Source of the DNA: Pseudomonadota bacterium | GTDB taxonomy: Bacteria; Pseudomonadota; Alphaproteobacteria; Acetobacterales; Acetobacteraceae | Reading direction: 5' to 3' | Length of the DNA: 64,000 bases | Assembly: GCA_021805565.1 (NCBI GenBank) | Contig: JAJZFA010000033.1 | Span: 236,996 to 300,995, forward strand | In this document: positions 25,451-33,893 of the stretch, in pieces | Numbering within the stretch: position 1 is the stretch's first letter | Layout of the letters: every line of letters starts with the position of its first letter | Position numbers and translations under genes: made by a program | The notes under the pieces: generated by a model | The model's database searches: none | The model's input: only the letters and a program-made list of their open reading frames with translations | Told to the model about the DNA's origin: nothing

Positions 25451-26632
25451 TTAGGCCAGTGCCCGGCGCAAATCGTCCTTGATATCCTCCGGATCCTCCA
25501 GTCCGATCGATAGACGAAGGACACCGTCGGCAATGCCCAGCCTGGCACGTTCTGCTTCGCCAATACGCATATGGGTGGTGGTGGCGGGATGAGTGACCAG
25601 CGATTTCGAGTCACCTAGATTGTTGGATATCGCGATCAACCGGAAGCCGTTCATTATTCGGAACGCACCGTCCTTGCCGCCGGCGACCTCGAACGTAACG
25701 ACGGTTCCACCCGCGGTCATTTGCCTCGCTGCCAGATCGCGCTGTGGGTGATCCGAGCGAGTCGGGTACCAGACGCGGTTTACACCGGGTTGTTCGGCCA
25801 GGAAGTCGGCGATCGCCGCGGCGGCGGCGCTTGCGGCATTGACCCGCAGCGCCAGCGTTTCGATACCCTTGAGCAACACCCAGGCATTGAATGGAGACAA
25901 CGCGGGGCCAGTATTGCGGATGAATGGCTGCAATACGTCGGCGATCCATTTTTTACTGCCAAGAACCGCGCCGCCCAAAACCCTGCCCTGCCCGTCCATG
26001 TGCTTGGTACAGGAATATACGACGACATCTGCACCCAGTTTCAGCGGCTGCTGCAATAAAGGCGTGGCGAAGACATTATCGACGACCACGATCGCGCCCG
26101 CGGCGTGCGCCATTGCCGAAATGGCCGGCAGATCGGCCATTTCCAGCATCGGATTGGACGGCGATTCCAGCAACACCAGATTTGCCGGCCGCGACAACGC
26201 CCGTGTCCATTGCCCAAGATCGGTGCCATCGACGAATTCCGTTTCAATTCCGAATTTCGGTAGAAGCGTCGAAACGATCCAGTGGCACGATCCGAACAAA
26301 GCCCGGGCGGCGACAACCCTGTCGCCGGCTTTAAGATGCGACAACAATGCAGCGTTGACAGCAGCCATTCCGGTAGCGGTAGTACGGCAGTCTTCCGCAC
26401 CCTCGATCAGGCACAACCGCTGTTCCAGCATGGTCAGCGTTGGATTGGCGAACCGGGAATACTGGTAATGATCCAGCTTGCCGGTGAAGGTTGCCTCGGC
26501 CTGTTCGGCGTCGTCATAGACGTAGCCAGATGTCAGAAACAGCGCTTCGGCGGTCTCGCCGTGTTGTGTGCGTTGAACGCCGCCGTGGACGAGACGAGTG
26601 GCGGGACGCAAACGGGATGGATCGAATGTCAT
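25451..26632 (-). CDS. metZ: O-succinylhomoserine sulfhydrylase
   Basis: This 393-residue PLP-dependent enzyme of the Cys/Met metabolism family makes homocysteine from O-succinylhomoserine and sulfide. The PLP-binding lysine lies in VVYSCTKHMDGQGRVLGG near residue 205, and YSRFANPTLTMLEQRLCLIE, FGSCHWIVSTLLPKFG and the terminal ISNNLGDSKSLVTHPATTTH all match the family. Homology favours MetZ over cystathionine gamma-synthase, and a SAM-II riboswitch upstream supports a role in methionine supply. The ATG at 26632 sits about 70 bases after the riboswitch. Confidence 0.93.
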   Translation of the reverse strand: MTFDPSRLRPATRLVHGGVQRTQHGETAEALFLTSGYVYDDAEQAEATFTGKLDHYQYSRFANPTLTMLEQRLCLIEGAEDCRTTATGMAAVNAALLSHLKAGDRVVAARALFGSCHWIVSTLLPKFGIETEFVDGTDLGQWTRALSRPANLVLLESPSNPMLEMADLPAISAMAHAAGAIVVVDNVFATPLLQQPLKLGADVVVYSCTKHMDGQGRVLGGAVLGSKKWIADVLQPFIRNTGPALSPFNAWVLLKGIETLALRVNAASAAAAAIADFLAEQPGVNRVWYPTRSDHPQRDLAARQMTAGGTVVTFEVAGGKDGAFRIMNGFRLIAISNNLGDSKSLVTHPATTTHMRIGEAERARLGIADGVLRLSIGLEDPEDIKDDLRRALA

Positions 26633-26704
26633 ATGTCAGGGCCCTTGCACGCGATGGGCCGACCGTCGAGCAGCGTAGGTCCGGCAGAAACCGCACCCGG
26701 TGCT

Positions 26705-26763
26705 GGCCTCTTTAGCGCGCTTTTTTCACCTCGCCGCAATCCGGCCGGACAAATCACGAGGAC
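26705..26763 (-). promoter_or_regulatory. SAM-II riboswitch upstream of metZ
   Basis: On the minus strand the core reads CCTCG (26761-26757), then TGATTTG, a variable loop ending ATTGCGG, the returning strand CGAGG (26733-26729), GTGAAAAAA, and GCTAAAGAGG (26716-26707). Those are the conserved SAM-II elements: P1 stem, the UGAUUU-like loop, the A-rich joining strand and the GCUAAA pseudoknot strand. SAM-II elements control methionine genes in alphaproteobacteria by sequestering the ribosome binding site. The position, about 70 bases before the metZ ATG, is as expected. A covariance-model hit would settle it. Confidence 0.8.
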
Positions 26764-26783
26764 CAGGAACGTCCCGGTAGCGG

Positions 26784-26813
26784 CTGATATGACGAATGAG
26801 AGAGCGGCGTCAA
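26784..26813 (-). promoter_or_regulatory. Promoter of metZ
   Basis: TTGACG (26813-26808) and TATCAG (26789-26784) on the minus strand are separated by 18 bases. Transcription would start about 14 bases upstream of the riboswitch 5' arm, which is a natural leader length. Confidence 0.45.
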
Positions 26814-26864
26814 TAGGCAGCGGCCTGCCCGAACCGCGGAATGCACGACATTCGCGATCTAAGG

Positions 26865-26985
26865 CAACGCGGGCGAATAAGTGCGTCGGCACGCCAGCAA
26901 AGTTGCCGTGCAAAACATGAGCTTAGGGATTGCCCGACGCTGCCGCTTGTGGCGATTATTGTCGGGCAATTCCTAAGGCCCGCCA
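26865..26985. repeat. Intergenic repeat, copy A (with terminal hairpin)
   Basis: This segment shares a diverged but clear similarity with 37197-37325 (copy B): counted by hand, 38 of 47 bases match across the core from AAGGCAACG to TTGCC, and similarity continues through GCTTAGG and the GCGAT(T/C)ATTGTCGG block. Its 3' end folds into a strong hairpin with 17-bp arms (26922-26938 and 26961-26977; 16 Watson-Crick pairs and one G-U wobble). The hairpin covers the stop codon of the efflux outer-membrane gene and could terminate that operon. Confidence 0.5.
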
Positions 26986-28460
26986 GACCGCACTCCGAAG
27001 GGTGGCTTGAGAGGATCGAACGGCAAGATCGCCTCTTCGGGCGGAAGCAACTCGGCACTCCAGCCGCCGCCAAGCGCACGAATCAGATTGATGGCAGCCT
27101 GTTGCACACGAATATCTATGCTGAGGCCACTGTTGGCCGCCTGGAACGCCGCGATTTGGGCAACCACTACTTCCAGATAATTGGTTGCTCCAGCTACATA
27201 CATCTGCATCGATAATTGTTGTGCCTGCGCCGACGAACGTGCCGCCTGTGCATCCTGAATGGACTCTTTCGCCAGATAATCGTTGAGCGACAATTGGTCC
27301 TCGACATCCCTGAACGCACCCAACACGATCGCACGATATGAATCGCGGGTTTGCCGATAGGCCGAATCGGCAAACCCGAGTTCCGCGCGCCGAAGTCCGC
27401 CCTCGAACACCGGCAGGTCGATAGCCGACCCAATGGACCACATCCGCTCGGGCAGGTTAAACACATCGATCCCCGCCGTTTCGATGCCACTTAGTCCGTA
27501 TAGCGAAACGTTCGGGTAGAACGCCGCGCGTGCGACCCCGATTTCGGCATTCGCGGCCGCCATATCGCGTTCGGCCGCCGCGATATCCGGCCGCCGCTGG
27601 AGCAATTCGGACGGCAGACCGGTTGGAATATGGGGCACCTTGAGCGGCGAATCCTGTTGCGGCGGAAGTGTGAACCCGGTGGCCGAAACACCGATCAAAT
27701 CGGCGATCGCATGCAGCGCAAGGGCGCGCTGCGCCAACGTCTCCTCCAACTGCCCGCGAGACGTACTCAACTGCGTTTGCGCGCGATCGACATCCAGAGC
27801 ACTGCCGATCTTGCCGGCAAGGCGGGACCGGGTAATGGAAAGGGCGGTTTCATAGGTGCCGACCGTTTGCCGCAACAGTTGGGCTTGCTGGTCCAGCCCG
27901 CGAAGAGCGATGTAACTATTGGCTAATTCCGCCTGCAAACTCAGTTCGAGCGACGCAAGATTTGCAGCTTCCGCCTGCGCCAGCCCCTTGCGGGCACGAG
28001 CCTGGTTGGTAATTTGTTGCCAGAAGTCGATTTCCCAACTGGCCTGGGCATCGATCTGAGCCGACGGTTCCACAAGCGGCGATGTACTTGTAAACGATCG
28101 CGTCAGCCGCTGAGGCGATTGCCGGTTTTGCGATAGCTGGTTGTTCAGGCCGATCTGGGGATAGAGTGCCGACTCGGCTTCGGCGGCGAGTTCGCGCGCC
28201 TGAAGATAGGCCTCCCGCTCCGCCAGGATATCTGGATTTTTTGGCACTTGCGTTTCAAGGTCGTTCAGAGTTGCGTTGCCGAAATCCGTCCACCAGAATC
28301 CGCGCTGGATGTGATCCAGCGGATGGGCGATCTGCCACGGTCCGGCACCCTGGTATGTGTCTGGCACGGCGTACTCCGGTTGCATGTAATGCGGGGCCAG
28401 ATCGCAGCCCGTAACCGACGCCACCGCGAACGCCGCGGCTATCGCGACCAAGTGCCTCAT
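26973..28460 (-). CDS. Outer-membrane efflux lipoprotein (NodT/OprM type)
   Basis: This 495-residue TolC-superfamily lipoprotein has a signal peptide with the lipobox VTGC (Cys19) and two outer-membrane-factor repeats rich in long helices (about residues 70-270 and 280-480), with RRPDIAAAERDMAAANAEIG in the usual place. It forms the outer-membrane channel of an RND pump. The ATG at 28460 overlaps the adaptor stop by 4 bases, so the three efflux genes form one operon in the order pump, adaptor, outer-membrane factor. Confidence 0.92.
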   Translation of the reverse strand: MRHLVAIAAAFAVASVTGCDLAPHYMQPEYAVPDTYQGAGPWQIAHPLDHIQRGFWWTDFGNATLNDLETQVPKNPDILAEREAYLQARELAAEAESALYPQIGLNNQLSQNRQSPQRLTRSFTSTSPLVEPSAQIDAQASWEIDFWQQITNQARARKGLAQAEAANLASLELSLQAELANSYIALRGLDQQAQLLRQTVGTYETALSITRSRLAGKIGSALDVDRAQTQLSTSRGQLEETLAQRALALHAIADLIGVSATGFTLPPQQDSPLKVPHIPTGLPSELLQRRPDIAAAERDMAAANAEIGVARAAFYPNVSLYGLSGIETAGIDVFNLPERMWSIGSAIDLPVFEGGLRRAELGFADSAYRQTRDSYRAIVLGAFRDVEDQLSLNDYLAKESIQDAQAARSSAQAQQLSMQMYVAGATNYLEVVVAQIAAFQAANSGLSIDIRVQQAAINLIRALGGGWSAELLPPEEAILPFDPLKPPFGVRSGGP

Positions 28461-29755
28461 TTGCCAGATGACGACTGCGACGCCGAACCGGTCGATGTGC
28501 CGATATCGGTGTTCCGCGAAGGCGCATTCACCACATCGACCATTTCGCCATCGACAAGCCCGTCCGAGGGACTGGCGATCAGGCGGTCGCCAGCCTTCAG
28601 GCCTTTGGTAACCTGCACGGTATCTCCAAGATTGAGCCCTATTTCTATGTCCTGCAAATGGACTTTGTTATCCCGTCCAACCAGCGCGACCTGGAGGCCA
28701 GCGGAACGAAAAAGCATGGATTGTTCTGGAATAATCAGGATATTCGGGTCCGTGGGAACCGTGAACGTGACTTCGGCAAACCCACCCGGCCAAATTTCCT
28801 GATTGGGATTGGGCACCGTCAGTTCGGTCACGACAGTACGCGCTTCGGGATTGAACGCCTTCGCAACGGTAAGGACCGTGGCAGGCACAAGGCGATCAGG
28901 ATACTGCGGCAGCATCATCGACGCCACCATCCCAGGGACGATCAACGTGGCAAAATTCTGCGGCACCGCAACGAAAATCCGGATTGCGTGAATATCCGAC
29001 ACCGTAAAGAGCTCGCTCCGTCCCTGCTTGTCCGCACTCCCGCCCGAAGCGTTGACGAAGTTTCCGACGTTGGTGTCTCTTGCCGTCACCACACCGTCGA
29101 ACGGTGCCACGACCTGCTTGAATGCTTCCTGCGCCTCGTAACGCGCGACGTTGAACTGGGCGGCCTGCACCATCGATTGTTGCGCGACGGCGTCCGCCAC
29201 GTTGACGTCCACTGTTTCCTGCGACACCGCCTGCGTACCGGCGAGTTTCTTCCAGCGCTGGGCCGTTAGATTGGCAAGCTTATATTTGGCCTTCGCGACG
29301 TCGAGTTGGGCCCGCGCCTGCTGTAGCTGCTGATCCAGGTCGGGGGTAGAGATCGCCGCCAGCAAATCGCCCTTTTGCACGATGGCACCATAGTCCTTGT
29401 ACCACATCTTCACGTATCCGGTGACCTGCGCAAAGATCGGCGCCTCGAACCACGCCTGGGTGTCGCCCGGTAATGTCAGTTTGCGGCTGGGCGGACCGTG
29501 CGTGGGCGAAACCAGGGTGACTTTCGGAAGCGATGCGTCGCCGGCCGTTTTCGCGAGCGAATCGATCATATCGTTGCGTTCGATTATCCCCCAGGTCGCG
29601 AGACAAACCGCCGCCGCCAAGGCTATTCCGCCGAAGACCCAGCGGCGCCAGCGAGTCTTCGGCGCCGGGTGCGCTTCGGTTTTGTTCGTTGCTTCCGGTG
29701 GCCCATCCGGCCTGGCGGCGCCTTGCGGCCCCCGGAATTGCCGGTTCTCGTCCAT
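28457..29755 (-). CDS. RND efflux periplasmic adaptor subunit
   Basis: This 432-residue membrane-fusion protein has an N-terminal membrane anchor (about residues 37-57), a lipoyl-like beta-hairpin (GYVKMWYKDYGAIVQKGDLL), an alpha-hairpin (about 150-215), and beta-barrel and membrane-proximal domains (VVAPFDGVVTARDTNVGNFV, then AVPQNFATLIVPGM). It bridges pump and outer-membrane channel. The N-terminus is unusually long and hydrophilic before the anchor. The start ATG overlaps the pump stop (TGATG); an upstream extension inside the pump gene is rejected. The C-terminal tail is Ser/Thr rich. Confidence 0.92.
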   Translation of the reverse strand: MDENRQFRGPQGAARPDGPPEATNKTEAHPAPKTRWRRWVFGGIALAAAVCLATWGIIERNDMIDSLAKTAGDASLPKVTLVSPTHGPPSRKLTLPGDTQAWFEAPIFAQVTGYVKMWYKDYGAIVQKGDLLAAISTPDLDQQLQQARAQLDVAKAKYKLANLTAQRWKKLAGTQAVSQETVDVNVADAVAQQSMVQAAQFNVARYEAQEAFKQVVAPFDGVVTARDTNVGNFVNASGGSADKQGRSELFTVSDIHAIRIFVAVPQNFATLIVPGMVASMMLPQYPDRLVPATVLTVAKAFNPEARTVVTELTVPNPNQEIWPGGFAEVTFTVPTDPNILIIPEQSMLFRSAGLQVALVGRDNKVHLQDIEIGLNLGDTVQVTKGLKAGDRLIASPSDGLVDGEMVDVVNAPSRNTDIGTSTGSASQSSSGK

Positions 29756-32700
29756 CAGGCAATTTCCTTTTTGCCGGCCTTGTGCAACAGACGACCATGC
29801 ACCAGCGTGAAAACCGCCGGCACGAACAGCAGCGTGGCGACCGTTGCCACGGCCAGCCCGCCCATCACCGCTCGGCCCAAAGGCGCATTCTGCGTGTTGC
29901 TGAGCGACATGGGTAGCATGCCGATGATCATCGCAAGGGCCGTCATCAGGACGGGGCGCATACGGGCGAAGCCAGCCTCCACCGCGGCGCGCGCAGCGTC
30001 GCCGTGTTCCTTCAACCGATCGCGAGCATAGCTGACCACCAGGATCGAGTTTGCCGTCGCGGTGCCCATGCACATGATCGCACCGGTCAGCGCCGGAACG
30101 GACAGAGTTGTGCGGGTAACGAACAGGGACCAAGCGATCCCGGCCAACGCCCCCGGCAGGGCCGTGATGATGATGAACGGATCGGCCCAGGATTGAAAAT
30201 TGACGACAATCACCAGGTAAACAAGGACAACCGATAGCAGCAATCCTTCGATCAACTGCGTGTAGGCTTCGGTCATGGTCACCGCCTGGCCGCGAACCTC
30301 GACATGCGAGGCTTTGGGAACAGACTTCGCGGTGTCGTGCAGGACACGCTGGATGGCATCGCTCACGGCGCCGAGGTCGCGCTGTTGCACGCTGGCGTAG
30401 ATGTTGATCGTCGGGGTAATGCTGTAATGCGAGACCAGTAGCGGAATCCCGGTTTGGGTGATCTTGCCCAAAGCCCCGAGAAGCTGAATACGATGCCCGG
30501 ACGGATCGCCATTACCTGAATCGATCGGCACGGTTTGCAATCCATTCATGGTATCGATGCCGGATTGAGGTGTCTGAACGTTAATCAGGTACGAAACACC
30601 GTTTTTAACATCGAGCCAGTAGCTTGGCGCGACCTGACCGCTGCCGGACAGTGTAGCAAGTGTGTTGCTGGCGACGTCCGCCTCATTGAGCCCGATGCCG
30701 CTCGCAAAAGACCGGGACGCCGCGATGCGCAACGCCGGCGCATCGAGCGCTTCCAGGATATTCGGGTCGGCGATGCCGGGAATTTTCGATATTTTATCCA
30801 GCACGGTCCTGGCATAATCGAAATTGGCGTGCTGATCCGTGCCGATGACCTGGATGTCGATCGGCGAAGGCAGACCGAAGTTAAGGATTTGAGCGGTGAT
30901 GTCGCCGGGCAGGAATGTGAACTGAGTGCCGGGGAAATGCGCGGGCAGAATGCGGCGCAGCGTCTCCCGATACCGCTGCACGGGCGAGCTGTCGCTCCTC
31001 AGGCTGATCGTCAGGTCGCAATCGGACGGGCCGATAGTTTCGCTTGCGCTGTAAACCTCGTTGATGCCGCTGATCGGCAGTCCGCAGTTGGCGACAATGC
31101 CCCTTACCTGACCGGGAAGCGCCTTGCGAACCTCCTGATCCACCAGGGCGGCCAGCTTTCCGGAATCCTCGATGCGGGTGCCGATCAGCGCGCGCATGTG
31201 CATCGCGATGGTACCGGACCGGACTTCGGGAAAGAAATTGCGCCCAAGGAATGGAATTAACAACAGCGAAGCAAACGCGAGCACCAGAAAGCCGACGATA
31301 AAGCGGCCGGAGACCGCGGTGATTTCCACAAGCAACGCCCGATAGCCATGACGCATTCGCTCGAACCGCGTTTCGAACCCTTTTTGGAATCGCTTGAAGA
31401 TTCCTCCCTTCGGTTCCTCCGCGCCGTCGCTCTTGCGGCTCACCTGTGCGGCCAGCAGCCATGCCGCCATCGTGGGGACCAAGGTCCGGGACAGGATGAA
31501 CGATGCGATCATCGCGAATACAATGGCCATCGCCAGCGGCATAAACAGGTAGCCGCCGACACCGCTGAGCGTAAACAGCGGCAACCAGACGATGCAGATA
31601 CACAGTGTCGAGACGAACGTCGGCACGACAATCTGATTGGCCGCTTCGATGATCGCCGGTTCGAGTTCCTGTCCTGTTTCCAGGTGGGTCGAGATGTTTT
31701 CGATCATGACGGTAGCGTCATCGACCAGGATGCCGACGGCCAGCGCAAGACCGCCCAGCGTCATGACATTGATCGTCTCGCCGAACCAGGACAGAACAAC
31801 GATCGAGGTGAGGATCGACAGGGGAATGGACGTGGCCACGATAAGGGTGGACCGCCAGGATCCGAGGAACAGCAGCACCATCAGCCCGGTCAACACCGCC
31901 GCGGTCGCCATTTCCCGCAGCACATCGTTCACGGAATCGCGCACGAATTTCGAGGCATCGTTGAGAGGGGTGATTTTCACGCCCGAGGGCAGCGTTTTCT
32001 CGATTCCCGGAATCATTTTTTTGATCCCGGCGACGACGGCCAACGTCGAGGCGTTGCCGCTTTTGAGAATTTGCATGAGCACGGCCTGGCGCCCTTCCAC
32101 CAGAACCATATTGGTTTGCGGTGGACCGCCCCGGTGGGCATAGGCGACGTCGCGCAAGTAGATGACCGCGTTGCCCACCTGTTTGATGGGAATGTCGTTG
32201 AACGTGTCTATGTTGACCGGCGCGGCATTGGTTACGACGAAGTAATCCAGCTTGCCGATTTTTTCATCGCCGGCGGGGAGGACGATATTCTGCTTCGCCA
32301 GGGCCTTGGATACATCCTGCGCGGAAAGCCCGTGTGCCAGTAATTTTTTCTGGTCGAGATCGACTTCCACGACCCTGGACGTACCCCCGTAAGGCGTCGG
32401 GATGGCCACGTCCGGGACGGTGATGAGCGCGGGACGGATGAAGTTCGATGCCAGGTCATACAGTTCCTGAACGGTCTGGTTGCTGCCGGAAACCTGCAGG
32501 TCCAGAACCGGCACGCTGGATGCATCATATACAAGGATTTCCGGCGGCGTGATCCCAGGCGGCATTTGCTTGAGCACCGTTTGCGCGCTCGCGGTGATTT
32601 GCGCCTCGGCCGCCGACACGTTTGTATGTGGTTGGAAAAATATCTTGATGATTCCGCGCCCGTAGAGCGACTGGCTCTCGATATGCTCGATGTTGCTGAC

Positions 32701-32925
32701 AGTCGTCGTCATCGTCCGTTCGAAATAGTAAACGACCCGGCCGGACATATCGTCCGGCGACAGGCCGTTATACGTCCATACAACCGCCACGACCGGTATG
32801 TCGATCGCCGGGAAAATATCCGTCGGCGTTTTCCACACCGCCAGGCCGCCAAACAACAGAATAAGGATCGCCAAGACGACAAAAGTAAGACGCCGGCTGA
32901 GCGCTATCAGGACTATTGCGTTCAA
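29755..32925 (-). CDS. RND efflux pump permease subunit
   Basis: This 1056-residue protein is an RND transporter of the AcrB/HAE superfamily with 12 transmembrane segments and two large periplasmic loops. TM4 carries the proton-relay acidic pair in GILVDDATVMIENI, and TM10 includes the usual Lys/Thr region. Loop signatures such as PTDIFPAIDIPVVAVVWTYN mark the family. The nearest relatives appear to be multidrug or solvent pumps of the MdtB/CzcA-like group rather than classical AcrB. The start is a TTG at 32925 with GGGAG eight bases upstream. It is the first gene of the operon. Confidence 0.93.
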   Translation of the reverse strand: MNAIVLIALSRRLTFVVLAILILLFGGLAVWKTPTDIFPAIDIPVVAVVWTYNGLSPDDMSGRVVYYFERTMTTTVSNIEHIESQSLYGRGIIKIFFQPHTNVSAAEAQITASAQTVLKQMPPGITPPEILVYDASSVPVLDLQVSGSNQTVQELYDLASNFIRPALITVPDVAIPTPYGGTSRVVEVDLDQKKLLAHGLSAQDVSKALAKQNIVLPAGDEKIGKLDYFVVTNAAPVNIDTFNDIPIKQVGNAVIYLRDVAYAHRGGPPQTNMVLVEGRQAVLMQILKSGNASTLAVVAGIKKMIPGIEKTLPSGVKITPLNDASKFVRDSVNDVLREMATAAVLTGLMVLLFLGSWRSTLIVATSIPLSILTSIVVLSWFGETINVMTLGGLALAVGILVDDATVMIENISTHLETGQELEPAIIEAANQIVVPTFVSTLCICIVWLPLFTLSGVGGYLFMPLAMAIVFAMIASFILSRTLVPTMAAWLLAAQVSRKSDGAEEPKGGIFKRFQKGFETRFERMRHGYRALLVEITAVSGRFIVGFLVLAFASLLLIPFLGRNFFPEVRSGTIAMHMRALIGTRIEDSGKLAALVDQEVRKALPGQVRGIVANCGLPISGINEVYSASETIGPSDCDLTISLRSDSSPVQRYRETLRRILPAHFPGTQFTFLPGDITAQILNFGLPSPIDIQVIGTDQHANFDYARTVLDKISKIPGIADPNILEALDAPALRIAASRSFASGIGLNEADVASNTLATLSGSGQVAPSYWLDVKNGVSYLINVQTPQSGIDTMNGLQTVPIDSGNGDPSGHRIQLLGALGKITQTGIPLLVSHYSITPTINIYASVQQRDLGAVSDAIQRVLHDTAKSVPKASHVEVRGQAVTMTEAYTQLIEGLLLSVVLVYLVIVVNFQSWADPFIIITALPGALAGIAWSLFVTRTTLSVPALTGAIMCMGTATANSILVVSYARDRLKEHGDAARAAVEAGFARMRPVLMTALAMIIGMLPMSLSNTQNAPLGRAVMGGLAVATVATLLFVPAVFTLVHGRLLHKAGKKEIA

Positions 32926-33116
32926 ACATCGCGCTCCCTGCGGCCAGCCACCGCCACCTCGGCTTCGATTGCCGGTTCGGCTTTGACTGCCCGTGTAGCT
33001 CTAACTAAGTGCACGCAGTTAGACCCAGCCCAAACCGGAATCATAGGACCGATAGCGAACACATTTGCGATAGAAGGCCCGCTTCCCGCCGGATGCCGAA
33101 ACCTGACTGCCGCCGG

Positions 33117-33893
33117 TTATCGATTGCGCCAGTCCGGCTTGCGCTTCTCGGCGAAGGCCTTCGGTCCTTCGATATAGTCCTCGCTTTCCATATTTTCCTG
33201 CTGAGCGGGATAAATGGTCCGCATCGCCTGTTCCAGCGTCGGTTCGTCCAGACCGCGATAGGATGCCTGCTTGGACGCCCGAACGGCTTTCGGGGAGCAT
33301 TCCAGGATCATGCCTGCCCAGCGCCTTGCGGCTTCCAGCGAGTGGCCTTCTGGCACGACCTCGGTCACGAATCCCAGTTCGTATCCCTCGCGGGCCGGAA
33401 CACGGCGACCTGTCAGGATCATGCCCATGGCTTGTTTGATCGGGATCGAGCGTGGAAGGCGATGCACGCCGCCTGCCCCGGCGATCAGCCCGACGCGCGG
33501 TTCCGGCAGCGCGAAGATCGCGTTTTCGGCGGCGACGATTATATCGCAGGCAAGGGCGGTTTCGAAACCGCCGCCCATGGCAACACCATTCACCGCGGCG
33601 ATCAGCGGCTTAGCCAGATCGAAGCGGTTGCAGATACCGGCAAAGCCGCGAGGACCGTTAGCTCGGCGCTTGCCGCCGGCCTGCACTTTCAAATCGTTCC
33701 CAGCGGAGAATGCCCGCGCCCCCGCCCCGGTCACGATGCCAACCCAAAGATCGTCGCGGGCGGCGAATTCGTCCCAGACGCCGGCGAGTTCGTCATTCGC
33801 GTCGGCATGAAGGGCGTTGAGCACTTCTGGCCGGTTGAGGGTGACAATCCGCAGACGACCTTCGTCCTGGACCGTACAAAAATGATGGGACAT
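33117..33893 (-). CDS. Enoyl-CoA hydratase/crotonobetainyl-CoA hydratase-like
   Basis: This 258-residue crotonase-family protein has ARAFSAGNDLKVQAGG near residue 62 and VNGVAMGGGFETALACDIIV near residue 99, with the catalytic Glu positions of hydratases filled (GGGFETA and ALPEPRVGLIAGAGGVHRL). It begins at the ATG overlapping the stop of the CoA-transferase gene (TGATG at 33891-33895), so both are translated from one message. The closest named relatives are CaiD-like and short-chain hydratases; the pair with a class III CoA transferase fits a small catabolic module for an activated carboxylate. Confidence 0.88.
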   Translation of the reverse strand: MSHHFCTVQDEGRLRIVTLNRPEVLNALHADANDELAGVWDEFAARDDLWVGIVTGAGARAFSAGNDLKVQAGGKRRANGPRGFAGICNRFDLAKPLIAAVNGVAMGGGFETALACDIIVAAENAIFALPEPRVGLIAGAGGVHRLPRSIPIKQAMGMILTGRRVPAREGYELGFVTEVVPEGHSLEAARRWAGMILECSPKAVRASKQASYRGLDEPTLEQAMRTIYPAQQENMESEDYIEGPKAFAEKRKPDWRNR

